From Campanula takesimana (lineage: Eukaryota > Streptophyta > Magnoliopsida > Asterales > Campanulaceae), in the NCBI GenBank assembly GCA_026119855.1, contig JAOWBW010000006.1, forward strand, positions 124,001 to 188,000: 64,000 bases of DNA, written 5' to 3'. Position numbers and translations under genes: made by a program. Below the pieces are notes generated by a model. It saw only the letters and a program-made list of their open reading frames with translations. It was not told the DNA's origin and ran no database searches. This document shows positions 1 through 11,375 of this stretch, piece by piece. Position 1 is the stretch's first letter, and every line of letters begins with the position of its first letter.

Positions 1-749
1 GAGCTTTAAGTCTGAATTTTAGAGTTCTTAAACACAATTTTCTCCCTAATTAAGCATTCAAACACTCAAGAAGATCAAGTTTTATTTCTTGCCAACATAG
101 GTAAGTTTTCTAACTTTTTCTTCATTACTTGCATCATTTTTAATGTATCTTTGCATCATTTTTAATGTAGATCTTTTATATTCATGTTCTTACATGTTTA
201 TTCATAGTTTCTTCATATGCTTTGCATGTTCATTCATATGTTCATAATATGTTCTTCGCATGTTCTTCGTGTTCATAGATTAAAACCTTATTTATGCTAT
301 ATTTAGGGTTGCGATCTTCATGTTTGCATGTTATTTCATAGCCGATGATGATCTAGGGTTCATCAACCCAATGATGATCTAGGAACTACTTCTAAACCCT
401 AAACTTTAGGTAATTCCCCCTCATTATGCATGATCCCGATTCTTCTGCCTATTCTAAATTCTACTCGAACTACGTTGACCTGAGCTTCTCACATTGAGAG
501 GAACGTAGGCAATCTTCGGATCCGGTCTAAATCACTAACACACTGCATACACCGCATCATGATAGAAAGACCGATCAATTCGGGCAATAGGAGTGATAAC
601 GTTCAATATTCTTCTCTTGTTGTAATTTGACCCCCGAACCCATTAAACATGCTTTTTCTCAAAGTTTTGGCTATAATTAAAACGGCGTGGCGACTCTCAT
701 AATTTTAATGTTGCAATGAATATCTCAAATTCAAACACACGTATTCACA
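1..749 (+). mobile_element. Partial LTR of a Tat/Ogre-like element, 3' portion
   Basis: The stretch runs parallel to the last ~730 bp of the two LTRs at 31702-32800 and 43201-44308 and ends at the same point, CACGTATTCACA at 738-749. No primer-binding site follows, so this is the end of a 3' LTR or of a solo LTR. The window edge cuts its start. It contains the GAACTACG...CGTAGGCAA hairpin module at 466-516, as in the other copies. Confidence 0.8.
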
Positions 750-1080
750 CGCGGTCGTGCAGAATTTGGTGTTTGGCTGATTTTGTCAGCATCAATGGCA
801 CGGTCGTGCTCATTTGCAAGCACGGTCGTGCTGACCCAAATTTTTTTATTTCCACTTTTTTTTCCTTCTCAATTTGTTCCATCCTCAACCCCTTTGCTCC
901 GGTTCACTGTATGAGCCATATTTTGTCCCGAAAGGTCCCTGTTTCACCATAAGACACACCAAGCACTATATCCGCATAAAAGGTGTAATGAGATAAAAAG
1001 ACTAAATATACTAAATAAAGCTAGGAATTTAGATAAAAAAAAAAAAAAAAAAAAAAAGGTAGGTAAAATATATTATAAAT
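750..1080. other. Unassigned flank with GC-rich palindromic words and a poly-A run
   Basis: No gene is seen. Three words related to GCACGGTCGTGC occur at about 751, 797 and 819. The same word is repeated in the copia LTRs at 1376-1556 and 8189-8370, so this may be a piece of a related LTR. A poly-A run lies near 1036-1058, just before the assembly gap. Confidence 0.4.
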
Positions 1081-1180
1081 NNNNNNNNNNNNNNNNNNNN
1101 NNNNNNNNNNNNNNNNNNNNNNNNNNNNNNNNNNNNNNNNNNNNNNNNNNNNNNNNNNNNNNNNNNNNNNNNNNNNNNNN
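1081..1180. other. Assembly gap (100 N)
   Basis: Exactly 100 N, a usual placeholder for a gap of unknown size. The sequence restarts inside a copia LTR at a point matching about 7991 in the second LTR copy. At least ~330 bp of LTR and the left TSD are therefore missing. Confidence 0.95.
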
Positions 1181-2389
1181 ATATTCTTGTTCTTCACTTT
1201 TGGGATCTTAGACAAGAAAATAACCTCTCAAAACTTATGGAGGCACTCATAATCATCTGTCTAATGGCTGTGAAAGGATCCTTTTATAGGTCCTAATCCT
1301 TAACCCTTTAAGGACTTAGGAAACCTAAATCCCGTCACCAAATTAGGCAACAAAGAATTCTGGCCGACTTGACTGGCACGGTCGTGCCCTAAATCTGGCA
1401 CGGTCGTGCCATCAGGTCCGCTTGATTCCCATATCGACAATTTTCGGCACGGTCGTGCTTGTCTTCTTGGCCACGGTCGTGCCAAACATGCCGACAGGTT
1501 TGCCTTGGTTTGGATTTATGGCACGGCCGTGCCATTTTAAGGCGCACGACCGTGCCAGAGCCAAAATCTGACATTCTTCCATAATTCCCATTTAGTCCTT
1601 TACGATTCGTTCTATTTGTGTGTGACCCTCTAGGATTACACTAAGTTGGCAATGAGTTCAAACATGAACCCATAAGATATGATTAGGTTCTAGCAAACGT
1701 CATACCTACCCAAATAGTGTAAACTAGATACAAGTTCGCATTCCTTTTAGAACATATCACAATCCCTTTGTCCACGATGTCATTGAACACAAGTCATGGT
1801 CAACAAGTCAACTTGTTTTGTTCAATACTTTTCTCGATCCCGAATATGTTGATAATCCAAATGACATTGATCCAATCAATCCATTTGAGTTTGGCCAAAC
1901 ATTTCACAACATCATTCCTTCGAGGGGCCCAAGCTTGACATCTCTCCGAAGAGGGACAAGTCCATTTGGCTTATTATTCTTCCCTACGTGAATCCAATCA
2001 TGCCAATCATACCCTTTATAACTACCGTGTTAAGGTAGCGTTTGAATATGTCAAACATAATGTTCATCAAGTGGAAGACTATAATAACTTCATGTCTAAG
2101 GATTCAAATGACATAACTAATATGAGATTTATATATGACATCGACCATGACATAAATCTCATACCGCGGGTCATGTCCAGTACCTTGTTCCAAAACAAGT
2201 ACCCATAAATCTAACATGATCATCCCATGATCATTTAGCCTTTATACTAGTGCTTAACAAGCTCTAGGGACGGAGATTATATAAGCAAACATGAGCAACA
2301 ATAATAATCTTATTATCTCTTTATCATCATGAATAAAATGATAACTTATACAACGTTTAACAACCGTGCCTAGGGCACCAACACCAACA
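1181..2389 (-). repeat. 3' LTR (partial) of the minus-strand copia element
   Basis: Nearly collinear with 7990-9205 and, inverted, with the solo LTR 11376-12836. It ends ...CACCAACACCAACA at 2389, which is the TGTTGGTGTTGGTG start of the LTR on the minus strand. Six GCACGGTCGTGC-type words lie at 1376-1556. Confidence 0.88.
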
Positions 2390-2404
2390 ATCTCCCACTT
2401 GCCC
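2390..2404 (-). promoter_or_regulatory. Polypurine tract of the minus-strand copia element
   Basis: On the minus strand GGCAAGTGGGAGAT directly precedes the LTR start TGTTGGTG, the position and composition expected of a plus-strand primer. Confidence 0.7.
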
Positions 2405-2457
2405 TAGGCCCAATTTCCTAGGTATCCAATACCATGGACCTAACATGACCATCATGT

Positions 2458-3328
2458 TTAGCTTTTGGAAGTCCCATTGTTTAGCGTGTCTGTAATGTTA
2501 TCATTAGTTGGTACTTTGCATATATTTACGTCTCCCTTATCAACGATTTCTCGAACGATAAGAAAACGCCTAAGTATGTGTTTGGATTTAGGATGTGCCC
2601 TTGGTTCCTTTGCTTGATCAATAGCACGACTATTATCACTAATAAAGTCTATTGAATTAGCAATGCTAGGAACCATCTTAAGTTCACAATGAACTTCTTA
2701 ATCCAAACCACTTCCTTTGCAGCATCCAATGCGGCATATACTTAGATTTTAGTATGTAGAATTAGTGACTGTACTCTGCTTGGAACCATTCCAACTTACA
2801 GCTTCACTATTGTTAATAAAACTCAATTGCGATTTTTTATCATCTTTGTCAATTTGGAAGTATGCATCTGTGTACCCATATACACGAGATCATCTTCCAT
2901 CCCTCCATAGATCTTAACAATTCTTTAGTCCTTCTAAAGTACATTTAAGAATTGTTTCAGCCTTCCAGTGATTCTCACCGGTTGTCAGATTGATATCTAC
3001 TCGTCATGCTCCAAGCATTTAGATATATCCGGCTTAGTACTTATTATGGAATGATGGATCCAATTGCCGAAGCAAAATGGCATCCCATTCAGTCTTATCA
3101 TGCTCATCATTTGTCTTAGGACATTTGAGTCTTTGCATAGAAAACTCCATGTAACATTGGCAATGGTCCTCTCTTAGAATTTTCCATGCGGAATCTTCTA
3201 ATGACTTTGTCAATGTATGTACTTTGGCTTAAACCAATTAGCCTCCTTGATCTATCTCTATAGATCTTAATGCCAAGAACATATGTAGCTTCATCCATAT
3301 TCTTCATTGCGAAACACTTTCTTAACAA
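2458..3328 (-). pseudogene. Copia reverse transcriptase C-terminus and RNase H remnant
   Basis: Minus-strand reading of 3328-3116 shows a copia RT C-terminal signature (YVLGIKIYRDRS, then LIGLSQSTYIDKVIRRF). Reading 2676-2458 shows the RNase H end (DNSRAIDQAKEP, HPKSKHILRRF, then GDVNICKVPTNDNITD). The two lie in different frames, separated by stops. In an intact element these regions would finish the polyprotein that copies the element's RNA. Here no long frame survives and the RNase H active-site region is not readable. Confidence 0.75.
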
Positions 3329-4499
3329 AATCTTTGTGTAGGAATGTCGTTTCCAATGAGCAATATGTCATCCACATATATAAACAAGGAATAGCACAAT
3401 GCTCCCACTAATCTTCTTGTATATACAAGATTCATCTTCGTTCTTGATCAAGCCAAGCTCTATGACTTATCAAAACGGAGATTCCAACTCCCAAAAGCTT
3501 GCTTCAATCCATCCAATGAATCTTCGCAACTTTCATACCTTTTAGAATTTTCTTGACTATCAAAACCTTTAGGTTGTATCCAATACATCCTTAAGTGAGT
3601 TCCCGTTGAGGAACACTTGTTTTGACATCATTTTGTCAATTTTCATATTCCAAATATGAACATGTGACTACGAGAATTCTAGTAAATTTCTTGCTATCCA
3701 TGTAAAATTTTCTCCAAGAAAACTCATTCCTCTCCTTTGGTTTTTACACCTTAGGTTAGAATGATCAAGTTCCAAACTTGATTATTACACATGGGTTGCC
3801 TTTTAGATTTCATGACTCCAAGTCATAAAATCTAAATATGTGGAGTTGACATTGCATCTTTGATAGATGGTAAATACTTCATTCCAAATGAACTTTACCT
3901 CAACACTTTCTATTTCAAAATATCCAATATTTCTTGCAATAGATTGTGTCCTATCACATACGCAAGTTCTTGTATATCTTTTGAACGGACTTTTCACGAC
4001 TCCTTGTGAAAACTTGTTCAACTTCCATCTTAGGTTAAAATATATATTTTCTAGGTCTCGAACCATTCGAGATACATTTTACTCCCATTGATTCTTTTAG
4101 AGATAAACCATTTATCTAGAAAAGTATCATCATAAGCAACAAACCATTTGTTTCTTATGAGTAAAATTAAATCCTCAAGTTTCCTTAGGGATATCCCATG
4201 AAAATATATTTATTAGATTTAAATGTGAGTGTGTCCCAGACAACTCCTTTCTTTCAAAAGGTCTCACCATCTTAAATCTTTGCGAAAGGCAAATCGAGTT
4301 TTCTTTCATCTTTTAACCTCTCAAGCTGGAATTCAGATTAGTATAATCATAGCGGTTTCAAATACATAACCCCAAAATTAATAATGGAAGATCAATTTGA
4401 CTTTATCATCTAATGAACCATATCCAATAAGGTTCTTATACTTTCACGCAGACATATCATTTAGAATGATATTCTTAGTGAAGTTAATTTGTGAAACCA

Positions 4500-4721
4500 T
4501 TTCACAACTTTAATGATGACTGTCAAATTTTCGGTTTAATTATCCATCATCATGATCCAATCATAATTTTTGAATAGTTTTACCAAGTATAACCAAAATT
4601 CTCTTTTAACGTTTCTTCTTAATGCACCATACACATCAAAATGTATTAGGTCAATTAAGACATTATCCCTTTTACCAATCATAATAAAAGATGTCTTGAT
4701 CCAAGTAAATAAGACTTGCAT
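4500..4721 (-). pseudogene. Copia integrase core remnant
   Basis: Minus-strand translation contains LIHFDVYGALR, which resembles the start of the copia integrase core (LIHTDVCGP-type) with its first catalytic Asp. The sequence drifts into unrecognisable reading afterwards. The position between the gag remnant and the RT/RNase H remnants fits copia order. The two remaining catalytic acids were not found. Confidence 0.5.
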
Positions 4722-5204
4722 AAATCATGTGATTCCAAATCATATGACTTAAAACTCCGTCCAATAGAATTTTAGATATGCATTTCTCATTTATTTGATC
4801 AAAACAATAATGCATAAAGAATTTTAATTATTTATGTTATATTCTTTATTATTTTGTTCTTCAAGATTTAGGATATAAGATTTATTTATATGATAACACA
4901 ATGAAGTAAATCATAATAAATAAAGCATTTTTCTTATTCCAAATAAGAAATTAATATCCTTCATTATCTTATAACAAAATAATGTTTTCTACTTCATCAG
5001 TAAAGTCACTTTACAAGTGTTCTACGAACAATGTTGCAACCATTGCATCATTACTGTTTGTAGATAAAACATTACTATAAGTAGTCTTTCATCTTACTAA
5101 TTATTCTGGTATCCAATACCCAATAATTAAATTTAGAAAGAATAATTTATAACATAAATATTCCGAGTGGTAGTCCCACTACCATTCCTTTTATTGATCA
5201 CCCA

Positions 5205-5440
5205 GAATTTTGACTACAGTTCTAAATGGTCAATCCAATTGCCATTTTACCAAATTGCATCTATTAGAGTTACTATTATAACCAAAATTATTTCCTTAAG
5301 GTTGACAACTCTTGTCTTACCTTTTGACTACAATTTTAAATGGTCAATCCAATTGCCATTTTTCCAAATTGCATCAATTATAGTTTTAGGTTTTGACAAC
5401 CCTTGTCTTACCTTTCTTTTGGCATTTGACCCTTTTCCAT
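5205..5440. repeat. Two-copy direct repeat, ~114 bp, inside the decayed copia element
   Basis: A unit containing AAATGGTCAATCCAATTGCC followed by CAAATTGCAT occurs at about 5224 and again at about 5338, with scattered differences. Nothing coding is seen in it. It lies between the gag and integrase remnants, where protease and zinc-knuckle sequence would be expected. Confidence 0.65.
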
Positions 5441-5829
5441 TATGAACCATGAGTATTGGAGAACCTTTCTCCATTATCTTCATCTCCGCAGTTTTTCAGC
5501 ATATCATGCAACTCGGAGAGATTCTTATTCATTCCAAGCATGTTATAGTTCATCACAAAGTGATTATAACTATTGGACAATGAATCAAGAATGAGATCCG
5601 TGGCTTGTTCCAATCCAATTGGACAACCAAGTTTCTTAAGATGTTCTACGTAGCCTTTATCTTAAGCATGTGAGGTTCCACTTATTGCCCTTTACTCCTT
5701 TTGCAAGAAGTGAATGCAATAATGGTTTTATACCTTTCTTGCCTAGATTGCTCTTTGAAACATGTAACTCAACTCCACGCCTATCTAATAGGCTTCTACA
5801 AGTTCTAAACTTTGTTGGAGTTTAAGAGC

Positions 5830-6010
5830 ACATAATCGTGAGCATAAGACAACTCACATTCCTAGAATCATAATCATGATTCTTGTGATTGTCTACTCCG
5901 GCATTAGGTTCTTTAGGAATAGGCCCATCAAGAATGTACAACCCATCTTCTTGCCTTAGAACGATTCTTAGGCTCAGGATCCAATCCATGAAGTTTGTAC
6001 CATTCTCTTT
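5830..6010 (-). pseudogene. Copia gag N-terminal remnant
   Basis: Minus-strand reading down from ~6002 gives NGTNFMDWILSLRIVLRQ and then LYILDGPIPKEP, the conserved start of many plant copia gag proteins (F-x-G-x-N-F-x-x-W, then R-I-V-L). Gag forms the virus-like particle that holds the element's RNA. Only this segment is clearly readable. The rest of gag, up to the PBS at 7656, has decayed. Confidence 0.7.
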
Positions 6011-6189
6011 TGAAGCATATCCTTATCAAGGATTAATCGCAATGATTTTAGTTGTCATCTACAACTTATGCAGAATTTCCAAAATTTACAAGTACCAATC
6101 TCATTAAAGAGATAAATAATGTATTTTCCAAAAATACTCCCACTAAATTATATAACCTTCTTATACATCCAATGTATAATATAATTTAA

Positions 6190-6440
6190 ATGGGCTAAGA
6201 TCCAACTTTAACTTAATTTTGAGTACGCTTTGGCGCACCGCTCAAAACTAAATTAATTAGGTAGACAACCCTGTCAATCATATCTCATATGACTCTTAGA
6301 TCCTTTTTCTGAGATTCTTTTAAATTGGGCTAAGATCCAACTTTAATTTAATTTCAAGTACGCTATGGCGCACCGCTCAAAATCAAATTAATTAGGTAGA
6401 CAATTTCTTGTCAATCATATCCAATATGATTCTTAGGGAT
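6190..6440. repeat. Two-copy direct repeat with an internal inverted repeat
   Basis: A block beginning GGGCTAAGATCCAACTTTAA occurs at 6193 and 6327 (period ~134 bp). Each copy contains TTTTGAGTACGC...GCGCACCGCTCAAAA, whose arms TTGAG/CTCAA pair around a GC-rich loop. It lies in the untranslated or gag-proximal part of the minus-strand copia element. Confidence 0.6.
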
Positions 6441-7644
6441 CCAATTTCAAAAGCATGTTTAATCTCATCTTTGCCTAGGCCCAAAACTGTTTTGACGCCT
6501 AATTAAGTCCAACCATTTTAAACGCATAGGAAACTCTTATTCACTCATCTTGCTCATACAAAGATAAAATCAATGCACCTCGCTTTGGCGAGCCCACATG
6601 AAAATACCCGTGTACTTACAAGTGTTTTAATCATGGCATGGCAAAAAGGACTTAAAACATTCTTGAAGGTTCATCACCATATAGCATACAACACATTTAT
6701 GAGCACACAAGATAAACATGTTACGCATCAAGTTTAGTCACTAAATTAATCTCCATTAATTTAAGCATAATATTTATGTGTCATTAGTTTCTCTATTATT
6801 ATGAGGATGAGATTATTTGAACTTTGGTCATCATCTCCAAATCAAGACAACAAGAAGTGCGGCCGAACTAAGCCATTGGCAACCACAATTCCGCACTAAT
6901 TCAAGAAACCAAGAAAGTAGTCCATGTGGCCGAAACTAAAAATAGATGGTCTCGATGAACGTAGGCCAATTGCATTCACAATTCCACATGGATCTCCAAT
7001 CATTGAATCAAGAACTTTGTTTCTCAATTTTAGCAATTATGAACTCTTCATAATTCTAATTTCGTTTTATCTTTGAAACCTTGATTGCGATCAAGTTTGG
7101 GAAACACAATCTCGATGAACGTAGATTAGCCATCCAAACCTTGAACTAATCTTAGAATCACATGACTAAAACAAATAGGAGATTTAAACCCAAGATCCAC
7201 ACCCAAAACCCAAACCCTACCCCCGCGCCAAACCCTAGGTCCGGCCGAGTCAAGGCTTGGGTCCGGTCGGACCCCTTGCGAAAAATTCAAATTTTTAAAG
7301 TTTCAAAATTTATCTCAAAATTGTTTTTCCCGATTCAATTAGGATTTGGTGTTCTTGGTGATCCAATCACCATGATCATCAAAACCTTGAATAAACGATT
7401 TATTCTTGAATCCCTAGAATATCAAAACTTTGATCCAATCAAAAATTGATAATCCAAACAATTTTAAATCCACCATAATTTTAATTGCGATTGAACAGTG
7501 CGATTAAAGTTTATAAAACAATAAACCACATAAAACGCATAGACCACATAAACATCATAATCCCAATATTCAAATCATGCTAGACACATAAACAATTATA
7601 TACACACAACATGATTATGTATTGAAATAATCAACATGAACGGG
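6441..7644 (-). other. 5' leader of the decayed minus-strand copia element
   Basis: This lies between the gag remnant and the primer-binding site. No convincing reading frame is seen. Short frames here have no recognisable motif and are interrupted. It is AT-rich and repeats phrases such as CTCGATGAACGTAG at about 6951 and 7110. Confidence 0.5.
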
Positions 7645-7656
7645 GCTCTGATACCA
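7645..7656 (-). promoter_or_regulatory. Primer-binding site (initiator tRNA-Met type)
   Basis: The plus strand reads GCTCTGATACCA, the reverse complement of TGGTATCAGAGC, the standard plant PBS for initiator tRNA-Met. It sits 1 bp from the LTR end at 7658, which fixes the minus-strand polarity of the element. Confidence 0.92.
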
Positions 7657-7657
7657 C

Positions 7658-9205
7658 TGTTGGGTTTCGTAGTAACATGCGCAGCGGAATTAAGCATTTA
7701 AAATTTATGAAACCCAAAGCCCATAGATCCATTCATATGATTAAGTCAAATACAACATAATGAATACTAGAATACTAACCCTTGATGCCTTTGATTTTGC
7801 AACCTTGAATTCGATGGAGGCTTGAAATCTTGATCACGAACAAAGCAAGAATCACGAACTTATGAAGATGATAAGTTTCACCCTCTAGCGGTATCCACAC
7901 CACGAACGAATATCAAGAACACTTGATCTTGGTTGCTAGACCAAATTATGAAACATGCTTTCACAATTGTAAGAACTATATGGAATTATGAATATTCTTG
8001 TTCTTCACTTTTGGGATCTTAGAACAAGAAAATAACCTCTCAAAACCTTATGGAGGCACTCATAATCATCTGTCTAATGGCTGCTGAAAGGATCCTTTTA
8101 TAGGTCCTAATCCTTAACCCTTAAGGACTTAGGAAACCTAAATCCCGTCACCAAATTAGGCAACAAAGAATTCTGGCCGACTTGACTTGCACGGTCGTGC
8201 CCTATAATCTGGCACGGTCGTGCCATCAGGTCCGCTTGATTCCCCATATCGACAATTTTCGGCACGGTCGTGCTTGTCTTCTTGGCACGGTCGTGCCAAA
8301 CATGCCGACAGGTTTTGCCTTGGTTTGGATTTATGGCACGGCCGTGCCATTTTAAGGCGCACGACCGTGCCAGAGCCAAAATCTGACATTCTTCCATAAT
8401 TCCCATTTAGTCCTTTACGATTCGTTCTATTTGTGTGTGACCCTCTAGGATTACACTAAGTTGGCAATGAGTTCAAACATGAACCCATAAGATATGATTA
8501 GGTTCTAGCAAACCGTCATACCTACCCAAATAGTATAACTAGATACAAGTTCGCATTCCTTTTAGAACATGTCACAATCCCTTTGTCCACGATGTCATTG
8601 AACACAAGTCATGGTCAACAAGTCAACTTGTATTGTTCAATACTTTTCTCGATCCCGAATATGTTGATAATCCAAATGACATTGATCCAATCAATCCATT
8701 TGAGTTTGGCCAAACATTTCACCAACATCATTCCTTCGAGGGGCCCAAGCTTGACATCTCTCCGAAGAGGGACAAGTCCATTTGGCTTATTATTCTTCCC
8801 TACGTGAATCCAATCATGCCAATCATACCCTTTATAACTACCGTGTTAAGGTAGCGTTTGAATATGTCAAACATAATGTTCATCAAGTGGAAGACTATAA
8901 TAACTTCATGTCTAAGGATTCAAATGACATAACTAATATGAGATTTATATATGACATCGACCATGACATAAATCTCATACCGCGGGTCATGTCCAGTACC
9001 TTGTTCCAAACAAGTACCCATAAATCTAACATGATCATCCCATGATCATTTAGCCTTTATACTAGTGCTTAACAAGCTCTAGGGACGGAGATTATTATAA
9101 GCAAACATGAGCAACAATAATAATCTTATTATCTCTTTATCATCATGAATAAAATGATAACTTATACAACGTTTAACAACCGTGCCTAGGGCACCAACAC
9201 CAACA
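7658..9205 (-). repeat. 5' LTR of the minus-strand copia element (1548 bp)
   Basis: It runs from TGTTGGGTTTCG at 7658 to CACCAACACCAACA at 9205. It parallels 1181-2389 in the same orientation and 11376-12836 inverted. Six GC-rich palindromic words (GCACGGTCGTGC and variants) lie at 8189-8370. The copia gag resumes at 9206. Confidence 0.9.
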
Positions 9206-9207
9206 CT

Positions 9208-10095
9208 GTGAATAAGGCATATTCTAATGTTGTACGAGAGGAACAGATGATGGGAGGAGGACATGGAGAAATCCTGAATCCAGCCAGTTTTGTTGTTCGT
9301 ACAGTTGATAGACCAGTTGACAGACCAGCTATGGGAACAGATGGCTCGTCAGGTGGCCTGACAGAAAAGAAGGATATGAGCAATATCACATGCTCTCACT
9401 GCAAGAAGAAGGGACACAGCACAGATTCGTGCTTCAAGCTGATAGGATATCGAGAGTGGTGGACAGACCAGCTTGGCAAGTCAGTAAAAGGAAGAAGTCA
9501 ATCCTTTTCGGGAGGAAAATAACAAGGGAAGATGAGCACGAGATCTAACAATGCAGAGGTCAGTATTGAAGGGACATGGGTTCCAGATCAGGCTAGAGCA
9601 CTGGGATTCACAGCAGATCAATGGAACAACTTCAAGAATTTTATGCAGACACGTGTGCCGACAACTGTCAGCACAACTGGCAAGGCAACTGGTAAGATGA
9701 ATGATAAACGTTGGCTTGTCGATAGTGGAGCCAACCGACATATAACAGGGGACATCTCTTTGCTCAGTGATGTTCATGATATCAAGGCGAATCATATTGC
9801 TTTGCCTAATGGGAGATACATGAAAGCCACCAAAGAAGGCAACGTTGAGATTGCCACGAATCTTGTTTTAAAAAATGTTCTATATGCCCCAACTTTTAAC
9901 TGCAACCTCTTATCTATCTCTCAATTGCTTCGAGATTCCAATTTTTTGGTGCCTTTTTCTGACAAACAATATGTTGTACAGGACCGGGTCTCGAAGATTT
10001 TGATTGGAGCGGGTGAACTGGACGGGGAGTTGTACTACTTGAGGAGGTCACCGACAACGCAAGTGTGCAACGTTAGAGAATCCGACAGTTTTTAG
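9208..10095 (+). pseudogene. Copia gag C-terminus and aspartic protease
   Basis: The first frame (9208-9522) ends gag with the zinc knuckle CSHCKKKGHSTDSC at 9391-9432, which binds element RNA. A second frame (9532-10095) carries the protease motif WLVDSGANRHITG, with the catalytic Asp at 9721, then NVLYAPTFNCNLLSISQL, typical of the copia protease region. The two frames are separated by a stop before 9532. The protease frame ends at an in-frame TAG at 10093, directly before the integrase domain. In an intact element these would be one polyprotein. Confidence 0.85.
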
Positions 10096-11375
10096 TTGTG
10101 GCATCAGCGACTCGGTCATCCGTCAAGGAAAATAGTGGGTTTGTTACCTTTTATTAGTCATAGTAGTATTAATAAAGACGTTTGCAAGATTTGTTGCAAG
10201 GCTAAGCAAAGTAGGGATAAGTTTTTACTTAGTGATAGTAATTCTAATGAAATTTTCGATTTAATCCATTGTGATATCTGGGGTGATTATCGGAAACCTG
10301 CTTTGTGTGGTGTCATTTATTTTTTAACCATTATGGATGATTGTTCCCGTGCAGTGTGGGTGTATTTGGTCAAGTCCAAGATTGATGTTTCCCAAATTTT
10401 GAAAAATTTTTTGCCATGGTAGAGCGGCAATTTAATAAACGAGTTAAGAAAATTCGGAGTGAAAATGGGACGGAATTTACTTGTTTGGAAAAATATTTTC
10501 TTGAACATGGAATTGAACATCACACTACTTGTGTTCGTACGTCCCAACAAAATGGTAGGGTGGAAAGAAAGCATAGACATATTTTAAATGTGTCCGTGCT
10601 TTAATATTTCAAGCAAAACTACCGCTCAAGTTTTGGGGGGAGTGTGTGTTGGCGGCTGGGCATTTGATTAATCGAACCCCCTTAAAATTGTAAACAGGAA
10701 AACTCCTTATGAAATTATTTTTGGGAAGCCTACTTCTTACTCACACATTCGGGTGTTTGGGTTTTTATGTTATGTGCATTATTCTCGGGCGTGATAATGA
10801 TAAGTTTGCAAGTCGAAGTAGGCGATGCGTGTTCTTGGGGTATCCTCTTGGCAAGAAAGGATGGTATGTTATGATCTTGATGAAAATAAGTTGCTCGTTT
10901 CTCGGGATGTTATTTTTGTGGAAAAGGAGTTTCTTTTGCTCACGGTCGGGCTGACCAAGATGGAGCATACACGGATTCTGATATTTTTCTTTGTCCTTCG
11001 AATGATATGGAGGATTGTGAAGAAGATGTACATGTGACTGGGGAGTTGACTGCACAACCCACTGCACAAGTGACCGAACAGGTGGCAAAGCAGATACCTG
11101 CCGCTGATGAAGTTCCTGATACAGTTTCCGACCAACTGACTGACCATGTCACTGACCAGTTGACGGAACAGGTTCCAGCACATATGGCTGAACAGGATGA
11201 ACAGCCGTCCGAATTGATTGAGCCAGAAAATTTGGGACGTAGTTAGAGAGTTAAGGTTCCTTCTACCAGATATCCAGCTTCTGAATTTGAGTTGGGACGA
11301 TCACAGGCGCATACCACTTAAGATACACCCCCGTCCCATCCATCTTCTCAATCCAAATCTTCAAGTACTCGTTAT
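10096..11375 (+). pseudogene. Copia integrase and downstream linker, frameshifted
   Basis: It opens with the GAG-pre-integrase motif LWHQRLGHPS and the Cys pair CKICCKAKQ, then the core with HCDIWGDYR (first Asp). After a frameshift near 10416 it continues SENGTEF (second Asp region degraded) and SQQNGRVERKHR with the catalytic Glu. From about 10605 to 10960 the reading is broken by stops but keeps integrase C-terminal pieces (NRTPLK). 11007-11246 encodes a low-complexity linker rich in T-D/E-Q-V repeats, as is common between integrase and RT. The solo LTR interrupts at 11375/11376. Confidence 0.8.

Larger units (their letters stand above)
1181..9205 (-). mobile_element. Degenerate Ty1/copia element, minus strand, left end in gap
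   Basis: On the minus strand the order is 5' LTR (9205-7658), PBS (7656-7645), gag remnant (~6.0 kb), integrase remnant (~4.7 kb), RT and RNase H remnants (3.3-2.4 kb), PPT, then 3' LTR (2389 to gap). This is the normal copia order, with RNase H last. The body is full of stops and frameshifts, so the element is long dead. Its right end interrupts the gag of the plus-strand copia element that resumes at 9206. The left flank and TSD are hidden by the gap. The lineage is not assigned. Confidence 0.85.

Noticed and set aside
1966..2208. 80-codon frame repeated at 8782-9045
   Set aside because: Lies inside both copies of a copia LTR. Shared because the LTRs are copies, with no known domain.
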